Source: Himantopus leucocephalus (taxonomy: Eukaryota > Chordata > Aves > Charadriiformes > Recurvirostridae). Taken from it: 64,000 bases of DNA. Both the position numbers and the translations under genes were made by a program. The notes below the pieces were generated by a model, which saw nothing but the letters and a program-made list of their open reading frames with translations, was not told the DNA's origin and did not search any database. Where the stretch lies: the NCBI GenBank assembly GCA_003993805.1, contig RSEF01000004.1, positions 7,177,202 to 7,241,201 on the forward strand. Direction: 5' to 3'. This document shows, piece after piece, positions 39,885 through 53,800 of the stretch; within the stretch, counting starts at the first letter, position 1, and each line of letters opens with the position of its first letter.

Positions 39885-39939
39885 GGGGGGGGGGGGGGGN
39901 NNNNNNNNNNNNNNNNNNNNGGGGGGGGGGGGGGGGGGG
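39885..39939. other. Poly-G run holding a 21-N gap
   Basis: Fifteen G (39885-39899), 21 N (39900-39920) and 19 G (39921-39939) form one interrupted homopolymer. A real long G-tract that blocks sequencing is possible. So is artificial poly-G added at contig ends. The frames crossing it are meaningless. Confidence 0.95.
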
Positions 39940-42900
39940 TAGGGAGCTAAGCCCCAAAACACACAGACCATTCATCACTGGTAGGGATAAAAGACAAGAT
40001 CTAGGGACATCAGAACAAATTAATCTCATGGTACCAAATTTCTATCCCAAGAAAAATTATCTCTAGAGGAACGCTGTTTGAAGGATATTCTCTGCATATA
40101 TTTTTAATTACAAGTCAACATACTTTTTGTCCTTTACCCACAATTTATCTTCCTTTTATCACCTGTCTTGAAACAATGTGCTTTCCCACTTTCATCTAGA
40201 ATCCACACCATTAGATACCCAGTGCTGCCATAACTTTTTTCTGTAACTCCCTTTTCCCCTTAACAGTCAATCAACACTAGCAAACACACAGAGAGATGCA
40301 GCATGAAGTACAGTTCAACTATTGCCATTTCAGATGTGAAAAGACAGAATTTTCAGGAAGAAAGAATAATACATCAGTAGGTAGAAAAAAAAAAAAGAGA
40401 GAGAAGGTGGTGTGTCTATTCTCTTACATCTCCCTTTTAAGATGCACATCTTATGTTCCTCATTTGTTTCAGCCTTCACTTCCAGCTGCAAGGGAGAGCA
40501 GCTTCACTTTATCACCCACTGGTATTTAATACCAGCAAGCTTTCTGTTTCACCACCTTGATACCGACTTCCAGCCACTGTTTTCAGTGGCAGCCTGTTCA
40601 GTGGCAAAAAGATAGAGACAAGAGCACCAACATTAATGTCACAGAACAGATCATTACATTCCTGCCGTATCCTGAAGCATAAAAAACTCTCTGCATCCAA
40701 GAATTATGGATGCAGGCAGTGGTTAACCAGCAGACACCCCCTCTTTTATAACAAAAAGTAACAGAAAACCTTCTTTCTGAAAAGCTTATTCTTTATCTGT
40801 ATCAATATTTTTTCTTATAAATCACATAGAGACACTTCACAGGAATAGAAAATAACCTCGTGGACAAACATCCAATGTCACCTTGAGACTTGCAGCTCTG
40901 CATTTCATGCAAATAAACATTAGTTTTTCTCAGTTTGGAATCAACTATTTAAACTGATATCGAAGCACACTGATGAATTTAATTAGACAGATAGTCTACT
41001 CCCTGAAGTTATTGGGAGCACATACGCTCATGCCCTAGGTGACATATTCACTGTTTTTATTATTATTGTATGATAATTTCCATATCTTTTTTGTAAGAAA
41101 CTCTCCCCGGACTAAGTAATTGGTAGTTGTTCATGCATGTTTTAATAGACTTCAAAAAAAAAAGTTTCCCAACAAATGCTAGCTAGTAGGAAAGACTACT
41201 TGAACTGCATTTATTCCTATGGCAGATTTCCCTAGTTGGCCAATTAATTACGAGGTATGAGAGTCGTCTTAAAGCCACTTGAAAAAAGAAAAAAAAACCC
41301 ACATAACCTAACAAGGACAGTTATGGTTCATTGTTCTTATCTTGAACTGATTCTGCTAATGTACACAGAACTGCTAAAAATGTTATATTTAATATTTTTA
41401 GAATAAGGCTCTAAAGTCATCAAAACTAGCAAATAAGGCTACACTTCTACACACTAGTTTTCCCTCATTCAACTAACATGGGTCACTTAAAAAGTGCTGG
41501 CAGAAAAGGTTTACATACTGCGTCTACTTGTAACTACCTGAAAACTATACTGCTTTATATCTACTGTACTCCGAGAAACCAAAATTACCTGAGGAAGTTA
41601 CATACCAGCGTGACAAATAAAATGTCATTGTAAGGAACAAAAAAGTGACTGTAGTGCACATATAAAGCTTATATGGGAACAAAAGACAGCACTTGACTCA
41701 ACTTTTATCACTGAAGTCATGTATTCTGCAATGTTAATTTCTGTAAATTTGCAGCTCTTCACACTGACATATTCTGCACCTAGATGTAACAAAAGTAATG
41801 GCAACAAATCAGTTTCATCAAGAATTGATGATATAATTGACAAGTTAGATTTGCACATTCAGAAAAGCAAGATGGCACTCCAGCTACCTGAATTGCAGAA
41901 CTGAACATTCAATGAATCCTTTATTCTCTCCAGGTGTAGCAAGAGGTCTTTGCAACAGTATGAAAACTTTTGGAATATTGAAGTGGAATTTGTAACAATT
42001 TGTTCAGATATAAACATGCTGTAGACCCACCAGCTGTCTGCCAGTAAAGTTCAGGCGTTACAGCTGTACAAGACATTACAAGTACAAGAAAGATCCTCTG
42101 TTTATGCAGAGCAGTAGTGGGATCTACTTTCTTGACTTCTACTTCTACCGCTATGCCCACCCCATAACTTCTAAATAGCTGCAGCTACCAGGGTCATAGC
42201 GAGAAGCAAAACATCAGAAACAGCGCTCAACAATCCAACCACCCTTAGAGGTTTGCATTTGGTTTGGATTAGCTAAAATTTTAATGCATACGGACAACTA
42301 AAGTTCAGTCCTGGAGAACTGTAATGGAAGTGCTGGTAGTGACATTTCTAGACACAACCTCAACCACCAAAGAGGCAACAACATGACATTTAACTTAGGC
42401 ATGATTTTGCTCTACTTGTGAAAATTATTTCTTTTTGCCTATGCATGCTCTCTGCAGAGCTTTCTACCGCTCCTCGAGGAGAGAAGACTACTTCTGAAAA
42501 AAGAAAAGTAATATATTCAAATTTAAAGGTGTGAAAAAGACATCACCAGATTAATACAAACAAATGGATCACAAACGAGCAAATTAAGACAGAAAAATTC
42601 ATTGGAACGTCATTTGCACTGTCATAATTTCATCAGCACCAACAATTGATAAACAACTGTTTTAAGACGGCACTAAAGGCAGAGGAGAAGAAAAAGCAAA
42701 TTGTACAGAGCTTTTCTGGATGCGCATGGTATAGCATACCGCCTGATCTAATGCAGCAATTGGAGAAGTTATTTAGCAGAAATTCACACTATATACGTAT
42801 GAAACAAAGGCTCTTGACTAAATGTTCTGTCCTACTGCTTCTCATTCAAGTGTCTGTAAAAAAAAAAAACAATACCCAGAGGTTAAGTTAACAAGCTATT

Positions 42901-45178
42901 TCCAGAAACTCAACAAGCTAAAACATGAGGAATGACCCAACAGGAGCTGAGAATAGGGAATTAATTGCCTGTTTGAATATGGCAGTGAATCAAGCTCACT
43001 GAAATACACAACTTTCTAAGCACGACTGCCTTCTTTCTTGTTGTTTTTTTTTTCCCCCAGTGCCATCTTTGTGGTAAAACTCTTCAGTACGTTGTTTGTT
43101 TTCTGATACAAAAAAAGTGTCTGCACTTATCATAGTTCCCTATCCTGTTTTATCAATCTACTCTGTCCCCAGATTTTTAGCAGCATATTTCCTCCTGCTC
43201 AGTATAGAAGCTAGAGGGATGAATGGAGAAGAGTGTTAGTTTGCCATGGGGTTTTTGGGTGTTTTTTGGTTTTTTTTTTATTTCTTCAGTAACAACAAAG
43301 CAGCACTCCAGAAAATTATTAAAGAAAACATCCCAGGAATAATTTAGAGTCTACATGAGGTTGAAATTGTCAGTAAGCTTAAACAAATTACAGCAGTTAT
43401 TCTTAGAAAAACAGTCCTTTCCAGCAGACAACACATCAGTACAATGAAGAATATACACAGCCCGTTGCTGAAGACGGTTTCCTTGGCAATGTACACCAAA
43501 ATCACATACCAGAGATATTACAGTTGTTATCAAGTTTTTTTTATCAAAAACTAAAAATCAATAATCTGTGCCCACTGCAGCTTGCTGTAATGCAAGCCAT
43601 ACAGTGTTTCAGAGACAAAAAAAATCCATAATAAACATTTCAGTAGCATAATTATTTTGGGAGGAGAAAGGGATAGAAGTGGTAGCTGCAATAGTTTCCA
43701 ACTCTAAACCAAAAATGATGCACAGTTTGCTAATAAAGTTATCAAAAAGTTGTCCTTGGTGCCCGAAAAACTATGCTGGCCTACAAATACATAACACAAA
43801 GAGAGATTAGGTCCTTTCTGTATGCAATCATCAGTGCTGGGGGGTCTTTTCCTCCCTAGATGTTTAAAGGGGCTATCCCATATCAAACAGGATTAACTTG
43901 GAACTGAATGGTACAGTTTTGATTTTCTGTGCCAGCAGAATTCAGATCTATTGCGCACTGCATAACTGCTCACTACAAACCGTCAAACATTTCATTTGTG
44001 ATAAGAGGTGAAATTGGACCTTGTCTCCCTGAGAATATAATGCCTATGTGTTAATCTAATTTATACTTCTTTCCAATACAACTTGTATCACTAAAGCAAC
44101 ACTCCTTCCACTGTGATTTTGTTTTTATTACTTTTCCCATTGGCAAGCAAAGCCTACGTTATTCACCTAACATATCATAATAGCAGGATAATTTTCTCTG
44201 TTTGTAGAAACATTAAATATCCAGTGTTCAAACATGTAGCCAGCAGTGCAGTAATGTAAAATTTTGAATAAGTTAGGATATTTTAAATTTCCTGATATAG
44301 AAAGGATCCAGCCCCAAGTCCATGTTTTGAAACGTGAAGGACATGCATGATTGGCAGAGATAGATGTATCATTACACAGGAATGGTGCATTCCACTTGAT
44401 GATCTAGATTCCTAATGACATTGGATGCCTTTTTATTCTCTACCAAGTAACAAAGTCCTCCTTTTAATTTTTTTTCCTAAGAGGAATCATTTACTCCATC
44501 AGTAAGTTTTTCTAGAAAGAGCTGAGTGTACAAGAGTGAAAAAAATCATTGAGCAATTATATTAATTTTGAAAATTTAAGACTGTTCTCAGAACAATACG
44601 TTACATATAGGAAGTCTCATGACTATCATAAAGATCCATCTTAAAATCCCACTTACTACAGCCATTAAATCACAATGTAAGCTGTCATCAAATGGAACAA
44701 AATGAAAACAGTTTCCAGACTGAGTGTTCTTCGGAGTTCAGTGTAAAGTAACGGGAGTTGGAAACCAATTACACTTCCATGACTTTAAGTGCAAAACTTG
44801 CATTTTGGAATAGCATTGTTCTTAATATTTCATACAAGGTTTTATTAAACTTTCTCAAAATCTGTATTTTTCTGTTAAGAGTTCTGAGACCATAATTTCA
44901 CTTACAGAGAGAAAAGGACAAAGACTCAGAAATGGCTTGCAGCAAGGCGTTGCCCTCAGACTCACTGAAGATGGGCTGCCTGACATAAGCAAGCTTCTGA
45001 GATACATTAGAAGAACACAACAAGATCTATTCCATCCTGCTGAATGAAGTGGCAAAGCATCACTCATGCTCATTCTTAAGCAGAGGCGTTAACGCTCAAC
45101 ACCTTGCAAGGTACTCTGTGGGCAGAAACCAGTACATTTGGTGCACGGGAGTCTCAGCAAAAGGAGACTTCCAGGTTA
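39940..45178. other. Unique AT-rich sequence, no gene seen
   Basis: There is no supportable gene. An octamer-type ATGCAAAT occurs at 40907-40914. T-rich tracts occur near 43045 and 43261. Frames are all below 90 codons. Confidence 0.5.
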
Positions 45179-45196
45179 AAAAAAAAAAAAAAAAAN
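45178..45196. other. Poly-A tract ending in a single N join
   Basis: An uninterrupted run of 18 A (45178-45195) ends at a lone N (45196). The join probably reflects assembly failure at the homopolymer, so the true tract length is unknown. Confidence 0.85.
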
Positions 45197-48100
45197 CACC
45201 TTTTAAGCTTTAATGAACATGTTAATGACCCAAACCAAAATGAAGAAAATGAAGAAACCCATAACCCTAGACACTCATTAATTCTGTACAAAATATATTG
45301 GCCAGAAATCATTAATGTTGTGAGAAGCTTCTGTAGCTGCAGTGGTTTTAATCAACTCTCAAATCTTGTGTAATTATACACTTATGGCACAGGTTATTTT
45401 ATTTATTTGGATTTCAACTCCACAACAGAAGTACCCATCTCAGATGCTGGACTATTAATAGAAATAAAATTACTAAAGAGCTGATATATTCCTTCACTTA
45501 TAAGGTAAGCATAACTTCTTACGGATATGAAGTCTAGTTTTATGCATCCATAATACACTATTGTTCTGTTTCCACAGTACAGCCATCTCAAACACACTGA
45601 CAAAAACCTTCAAAAATCAGAAAACAGTATAAGGTTAATACAGCTACTTTAAATTTTGTAAGGTTTAATGACACCAAATGCAGACTTGAAGAAATGAAAA
45701 TATCAGTTATTTAATATACAGTTTAAAAGATACCTTTTACTACCATAATAGTGTTGATCTTTAGGAAAGTAGAGGGACTAGCAGACTTCAGAGCAAAATC
45801 CCAACACTGTTGGAAGCACGAGGGGTATAAAGAGCAGTTAATCAGCTAACTAACTTCTTTATTTTGTGGGTGTGTGAAAATCATTCAGTCTCTTCAGGAG
45901 GAAAAGAAGAAAGTGGAGCCAAAGGAAGCCTCCAGTTGTGTGAAGCCCACATAGGAGTCAGACACAAATGATGCTTGTGCTTAGGCAATAGCTTTTTAGA
46001 TAAATGAACAAAAAAATCTAAGTCTGCATACCAATACACTAAATATGCTTCCCTGAGGCCCATATATTACACTCACCCAAAACATGATTCGCTGCACTCA
46101 TACACCTACATTTCTCCATAAAGCTTTCCAGTGACAGCGTTCTACAAAATCTGGTTAGTAGGGTTTTGCCTCCTTGGTAAAACACCACCCCATAAATTCC
46201 ATACACATTAACTAGTTGGGAGACATAAAAGCAGTTTTCATAGCTACATGTACCAATTTTGCTCTTATTTTTTTTTATTATTCAACTGTATTTAGCCACG
46301 TCTATTGTCTTTTTTCTATTAGCCATGCAGCTGGCATATCTGAAAGAAGGAATTAGCATTTTTTTCAGCCATAGACACAGTGAACCTAAGTCTGACGTGA
46401 GATTCAAAAAAAGAGAAAAGAATTCAACTTCATACCTTCAACATCTCTGCAACAGAACAGCAGAGTTTCTCAGCAAGCAACAAACAAGGCAAGGAGGACT
46501 GAAAGTCTGGATTTACAGTTTTACATAAACAAATGATGGTAGAAGTAAAAAATATTGCAGATGGCAGTTCATTATGGATCCTCCAACTTTTTTCCTTGTC
46601 CTCACCCCCTTCACAAGAGTTTAAGAATGGACTCAAATGTGATTCCAAGTTGGAAGAATTTGGAGAGATATATTTTTAGAACAGCATAAAAAAACACAAC
46701 TAGGCAAAAGCATGTTGCAAAGATGGAGGAGCCTGAATAGCAGAAGTTAAAGACAGACAAATGAAAATGCCCCAAAATTAGTCTCTGGGTGTTAAGCCAG
46801 TTCTGTAATCTCACGAACTTGTAGAGCTCATAAGGAGTTAATATTTAAAAATAAGTACAGGAAATTTTTGCCTATACATTTTAAATTTGGATTTGCTCCC
46901 TCTGAATATTTTGATTCACAACTGTTTATTTGGAACAAGAACACTTTCCTAGAGATTCACCTAACCCACGTGCTGCCCCTGCTCCATGTAGATCCAAACC
47001 AGCTCTATGAGCCAAAGACAGACTCTGACCACACTAAGAACAGAATTGTTAGCCAAAAATCATATTGCAAAGCAAAATCCATGCAACTCTAGTACTCCTT
47101 GATTCAAATTCAGAAGTCTAACAGAGGATACATTTGGCTGGCAGGATGTTTCTTTCTGGTAATGGTATACCCAAAGCTGGAAAGAATATAGCTCAATTTC
47201 CTGATCTTAACACAAGCTTTCCAGAGATGTTAACTTAAATAAATAAATGTCTTCTTTATAACTGAAGCAAACTGAATTTTCTCTGAAGTTACTGAGACAA
47301 CATGAGATCTTGAAGGATGGCTTCTATTTCACAATTTTAAACGTGGAACTCACTAAAAAAAAAAAAGCATGTTTTAAAAGTAAAATGTTACTATTAGCAT
47401 GTAAATCCTCAGCTTCAGAATTCCCAGGAAAGTAATAAAAACTCTCTTCTAATCATGCACAGCAACCCTAATTCATGGCAAGTCAAGTGAATCTCATTAT
47501 CACATCTTTTACACACTACAGATGAGGTTCCACTTTTTAGCAATAAACAGGAACCAGTGGGCCCCTTCACAGGAGGAATGAATTTTGACAAATGATGACT
47601 GACAGCTATAGTTCTTCTGCAAACAATGAAAAAGCTATCTGGGGATCCTTGGAAGAGAACAGCTTTTTAAGTGAAAAGTAGATGGCCTCTTGTGTGAGAC
47701 TTCTTTTTCTATCTTTCAATGATCCTTATTTTAGCTTCTTATGTGACAAACTGGAATCAGAGATTTTAAAATTACTGATTCTAAGAAAGACTTCAGGAAG
47801 AAAAAAATTAAATTCAGTTGATTCAGTAAATACATGCTTTGGGGAAATACCAGTCATTTTTTCAGCTTTTTCCTCTAGGATAAATGCTAAATATTAGCTT
47901 TAAGAGAGACAGGAAAAAAACCAAGACATAACTAGAGTTTTCTTGAATAGCTTTTCCCTAAGGAAAAAGTCAAGGTCTTTCATAATTGCTGTAATTGTTT
48001 TTGATGTTGGGTAAGCTAAGTGATAAAAATGGGACACAAAAATGTTGTATTTCAATGTAAAAAGAATCTCAGTATATGCCCTCCAGGAACACATCTCTGT

Positions 48101-48329
48101 TTATAGTTTGATCAATCAATCTTTTAAAAAGTGCTTATTTATTTTTACCTTTAAAGCAAGGATTTTCATGTAATGAGTCTAACAGTGAAGCAGCACCTGG
48201 GCTGCAAAACACTGGCTGTATGTCAGATCTTCACCCATACAGCAAAACGATCTGGTCCTAAGGCACTGGTATAATTGGTATGGTATATATAATTATATCC
48301 CACTTTTGAAATCTGCCTTTGACTTCAGG
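45197..48329. other. Unique AT-rich sequence, no gene seen
   Basis: No gene or repeat can be named. Short frames on both strands lack recognisable domains. Confidence 0.5.
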
Positions 48330-49701
48330 TACGAGAATCTGGGCGAGAGGAAACAGAAGGATCGGGTCATGAGGATTGACCAGATTGACCAGCACACCCA
48401 TTGCGCAGCTGATCGCAACCATGGCTCATGCAATTTACAGTCAACAAGTTAACTTCGCTTTTATGGTTCTTTCCTCACAGACACGATCTCTTTCCTCCCT
48501 TCTTTCCAACAATTACAATCCTTCCCGCTCCTCTCACCTCCAGAATATAGCTTGTCCATTAAAATACCAGGACAGCTTGCCAGCAAGCAATATGGAGATG
48601 AAACTTTTAGAGAGTGAAATAAACGGTTTTCTCTATATCTTATCCAACAACCCAGCTAGCCTCTGCTGCCAAGGAAGAAACAGCTTTGTGTCTCTGCTGG
48701 GAAGTGTCCACTGGGATCTCATTCTGTGTGGAAATCCCAAACTCCAAAGCATAAGCCTCCGACTATGACACAACTCCAGCCTTTATGGAGGCCACTACAT
48801 AAGGATAAACCGAACACACTTAACTCAGCTGTAAAATTTTACACCACAACTCATCTGCAAGTTAAAAATGTAACACCAACTAGCCACTGTCAGAAGCAAA
48901 AGACAGGATCTCTGAACTGTTTATTCAACAGTACCAACAGCATTAATACAGGACAACAACGCCAGCTCCATTGTACGAGTGTATTCTCAGGCTCTGCTGT
49001 TTGTTTTCACCGAATGACCTGCTGTACAAGATTTGTGCTTTGTTCCTTCCACTACATTTCCTTTTCTTGGCATGTTGTCCCAGCACATACCAGGCTGTCA
49101 GTTCTGACATCCCAACTTTTTATAATAAAAGGAAGGGCAGTGAATGGGTTTCATTGCAGACACACGAGCTCAGGAATAACCAGCAAACCCTCTGTACCCT
49201 TACAACTTTTGAGCGGTGCTATCAAATCAAACACAAAGGCAGAGAACAGAACTATTTGAGAATAGGTGATGTTACTGTCTTTTTCAGGAGACAGCCTCTT
49301 GACCCACTGAGGCTTGTATGTTCCAAGAAACTCAAAAGCTGTGATAACAGAAGTTTTAACTCCTCAGTGCATCACTCGAGGAGAACAGGGACAGCATGGA
49401 AAGCAGGCTGCTGAACACCCAGGCTTGGCGCCTGGTTCACGCCTTCCTAAAAATACAGAACCAAAGGATCACAAAACCCCAACCATTTAAAGCAGCAGCA
49501 GAATGGACAAAGGCAGGGGATGTGGTTGAATCATCCAGGTGTTCTGTCAGTTTGCCACTGATTAGCAAAAGGGCTTGGGGGAAAAAAAAGCTAAAGCAAA
49601 ACAAACCCACAGACTTTTGTGGGTAAAAAACCAAACCAAACCAAAATTTCATTTCCAGCATATTTTATGGTTCTAGGATGGCAAATACTGAAAATAAATG
49701 T
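48330..49701. other. ORF-dense stretch, no recognised gene
   Basis: Frames of 130 (48376-48768), 177 (48726-49259) and 147 (48971-49414) codons overlap on the plus strand in different phases. None has a domain, signal peptide or motif that I recognise. A 40-codon frame at 48330-48452 directly follows a possible splice acceptor (CTTCAG ending at 48328) and contains a 9-bp tandem repeat. The base composition is a little richer in GC than the surroundings. Long frames of this size are expected occasionally by chance in 64 kb, so I do not call a gene. Confidence 0.35.
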
Positions 49702-49761
49702 TGCTACAAATTCAATATTCCAAATTTCTGCNGCTACAAATGGAATATTCCAAATTTCTGC
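49702..49761. repeat. 30-bp duplication across a single N
   Basis: The sequence ending at 49731 recurs just after the N at 49732, with two substitutions. It has the same form as the larger single-N joins and is probably an unmerged contig overlap. Confidence 0.75.
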
Positions 49762-50783
49762 ATAACTTTGGATATAAAAATTGATGTGTCAGAATACAAT
49801 TTTAACCTCAGAATTCTGAAATGCAGGAATAGAGGGAAACATCCTGGCGAAATTTTATTGAAGTGAGAAAGTCTTGTATCTCCAATATTTTTCCTTTCAC
49901 TGCAGATACATGCTTCACAAGCATAGAGCCTAACAATCCACAAAGCACCTGATTTCAGAGTCTGTATTTCAGCTCCCAGTTCAGACAGACATTAAACTCG
50001 AGTCAGCACACATTATTCAGCATGTGATAGCGGGTGTGCTGCTCAGCTGCCACTCAGCAGTGTCTGACAGCACCACCACCCCCCATGCAGGATTTGCATC
50101 CTATGCCTTCTCTTCTAACCTTCCTCCTGACTTTGAGAGCGAAGCTCACTTTCTTCCTTTAGAGCTCACTACTCTCAGCCTAGGTGACTTCCATTTCCAC
50201 TTTAATGAACATCTTTTCAGTGCTTCTCATTAACCTTCCTTTTCATTCTCCGGCTCTGGACTGCCTTTCACAGTCAGTGGCTTGTTGATTCAGGGCCTGA
50301 CCCAGTAAACTTGTATGCTTATGAGTAATTTCATTTCTGGGAACAACCAGGCTGACTTTTGTACAATTTCTCCCAGAAGTTAAATTACTTACATGGATAT
50401 GGTGAACAGGATGGGGTTGGTGTGGTTTTTTCTTTTTATTTTTTGCCTTTTTTTTTTTTCTTTTTTTCTTTCTGACCTTTCAAGTCTTGGTTCTGGCATC
50501 TTCAGTATTACTGATGTCTTCTATTATTTTATTTTAGGCTTTCAGGCTTATTCATTAGAGCACAGTGAATAACTTATAAAGCATAATTAGAAAATACTGG
50601 AGGTATGTACATGCTATATTGCAGGTAAGTACATACTTATGATTGTACAGGTATCCTAGATCCTCTGAATGCTTTTTTATTCCAATTGATGAATTTTAAA
50701 TATTTTAAAGGCAAACTGAATTGTTCTCAAGTCCAGGAAGCATAATATTCAAACTTCCAGTGGTGTTACACAAAGTTGTGTGC
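49762..50783. other. Unique sequence, no gene seen
   Basis: There is no supportable gene. A T/C-rich tract lies at about 50427-50475. Confidence 0.5.
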
Positions 50784-50824
50784 TGCATAACTTATGCGTA
50801 TCTNTGCATGACTTATGCATATCT
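50784..50824. repeat. 20-bp duplication across a single N
   Basis: Positions 50784-50803 and 50805-50824 match except for two transitions and flank an N at 50804. This is the shortest of the unmerged-overlap cases. Confidence 0.7.
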
Positions 50825-53800
50825 TCCATGCAATAAGTACACACTGGATTCGGACATACCCATTAACACTTACACAATGTTTGCATTCACTCTCTGTGAA
50901 CATTCCCTTAGTTAAGCTCAGTGTTTTGACTGTTTGTAAAAACAGACAACAGGAGAAGTGAAGTAAAACCAAGAAGATTAATTTAGAAATCTCAATTTGC
51001 AGACATATTTTTGCAATATTTAGCCAGCTTTAGTTTCACGTTAGTCTCCTTACATTTCTGTCATAAGTATCTTCTCTGCATTAATATTTCCTAGTTTTGT
51101 AATTCTTTATTCTTTTCTACCTCTTTAACCATGTTTCCCTAACATCCCTATGTTCATCCATGCACTTTCACTCATTTTACCCCCACCATCTACAGTAAGT
51201 TCTTTCTGTTATATTTCCCTCTGTCTTCATCTTTATAACCTACTGATTCTTCTACTATTTAAGTTCCTTTTCATTCTTGGTCTACCACACTTTCCCAAGT
51301 TGCTTTCCCCACCCCACCGGGTATCTAGACTTCAAGCTCCATGCAGTTTAAAAGCCCCAGTGTCATAACTGGTAAAATTATCCTTTAACCCTTATTCCTA
51401 TTGATTTTAACGTTAGAACTAACCCCAAGTTTTAAAAAATGCTCTAAATGTGGATTTCAGGGCAACCCTCTAAGAATACCTTCATGGAAGTACACATTTC
51501 CGCAGAAGTATTTATTATTAACAATACTAATATAGATGCAACATTTTTATACCATGTAGTTTTACATGCACACTGCAGAGACTGAAAACAAAATACTATA
51601 ATTTGATTCTAGAGGAAATTAAGGAGATAGAAAGCTATCTACATGGCAAGAATTAAAGAGCATTCTCAACACCTGAAAATTATGATAGCAAAACCTGCAT
51701 TCTGTGTTGGAAGCTGAACAGAGTGGATTATCTCTACTGTTTGACAAGGTGGTTGACAGTAATAACTACACTAACAACCCAGAACATCCTTGATCTCATC
51801 ACTTCACCTCTTTGATTTTACGATGACTGTACCTTCAAAATTAAATATTGCTCTCATCACTGATGCTGTCTAATGTGAAGACAATGCACTGCACTAATCT
51901 GAGAGCGGCAATTCAGTGCTGGTCCCCTGCCTCGGAAGGCACTGGTTAGGGAGCTCTCTATAGAGAACAAATCAGAATCAAACAACAGAATATTCAGATA
52001 CATCACAACCAGTCAACTCAATCACATAAAGAGATACTCATGCATTATTCATTCTATGAAATCTGGCAGTTTTTCCAGAGAATATGCCACAGACTCAAGA
52101 TAGGGTTTATCAACTGTTTTAAATCAGCATGCTTTATCTAATACAATAACAATTTATTTACTGAGGATATTTATACCATCAGAGCTTTTCCAGGCTTAAT
52201 TGATTCTTTTCATCAAGATCCTCTGCACTGGGAAAACCAGCTCACAAAGGAATTTGAAAAGAGACTATGCTGAATATCTACAAAATGATTTAGATAATAA
52301 TGGGGTAAACTTATGGATCTGTTAGCATTTCAATTACCAGATTCTTTTTCTTTAGAGCCATCATTCTCATTTAAAGGATGGCAAAAATAGTTTTTCAGTT
52401 TAGAAAACAGTTTATATGGACTTAAATAATCATTAATCACCAAAGCTACAGTTAGGCAAGTCGGTTTGTAAATATACCGCTTGCATGGACAAAAATCTTA
52501 ACACAAAAAACTAACATAAAATGAAAGTTTTAACTACTGGTGTATCAAGAATGATACAAGTATAGACCAAGCACAATTCAGTCTGGTATTCTTCCCCTAA
52601 GCCTGCCATCAACCACTTTGGTGAGGTGAGTTTGACCATGGTAAGAAAACAGGATTACGTCAGTGTTTATCCTTGCAGACCAGTAAGGTTAAACATTGCC
52701 AAGCCAAACTTCAAAAACCATGAGACAGACACCTAAAATTTTTTTATTCTAAAAATGAGATTAATAATGAAATAGTCTATGAGCCAATTCATCACCTCAT
52801 GTTCAACCTTAAATCTCTTGATTCCAGGAGCTGGTGTTTTAAGACAGAAACATTAACTCACAAGAGATAAAAGACACCGTAAAATTTAAATAAACAGAAC
52901 TATGCTAGTCAGAAAAGCTAGAGTCACCAGTATGCCACCAGTAACTCCGGCTGGATTAGTAGGAAGCCAGATCCTTGTGCCAGTCTGAGGCCAGGGAAAT
53001 CAGAAGGAGATCATTAGCATTGCTTTTAATTGTAACAGGAGCTAATACAAGAGAGAAACACTCACAGACTACATTCTGTTCTGATTGAAAAGAATAATTG
53101 CAGAATAAGGTTTTGTACACAAAAGCAAGGATACTTCCTAATTGCCTATCTTCAGATGGCTAAGTGCCTAGTAGCAGTGTAAAGAATTCTTCTGTTGTAG
53201 ATTATGTTCGGATAAATCACAGTGAAGAGGAAAGTCAGCACAAACTCCTCCAACATATTGCAGCTGTTTAATTGAATAAAAGCAAGCAGATGTTGCTGCA
53301 GCAGGTAAAGAACTTCTACCTTTAAAGACACACTACATGATTATAGAATATATTTTCATTTATGTATGAGAAGTCTGTACGTAAAAAGTTTCGCTTCTGT
53401 GTGAAATCCTAGCTACAAAAATTAGTCTCCCTGGTAAAGAGATATTTTTTCCCCTCTTTTTTAAAGGATCAGCAACTGATTCTAGTGTAATGTAAGGAGT
53501 ATTTATGGTATGATATTTCTAACAAAATTTTTTTAAATCCTTTTGACAGGGAATGTGATTCCTGCTAAGCACTGGCCAGAGTGCAGCTAAACGATGAAGC
53601 AGCAGGGTGGCAGAGTACTAAGGAAATAAGAAGCAGAGTTCTGCCATCACCTGTTGCTAGATCCTAGCTCTCCGCACCATGCTCTTTGTTCTCCAAATGC
53701 AGCTGACTTCTCTGCATGTGAGTTCTTGTCCACAAGTTTTTCACCTCAACCAAAGGAGCTTTTTTGTTTGGTTGGTTGGTTTTCTTTGGGTGTGTCTTTG

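Noticed and set aside
39789..40066. Poly-proline and poly-glycine frames on the two strands
   Set aside because: They are only translations of the poly-G run and N gap.
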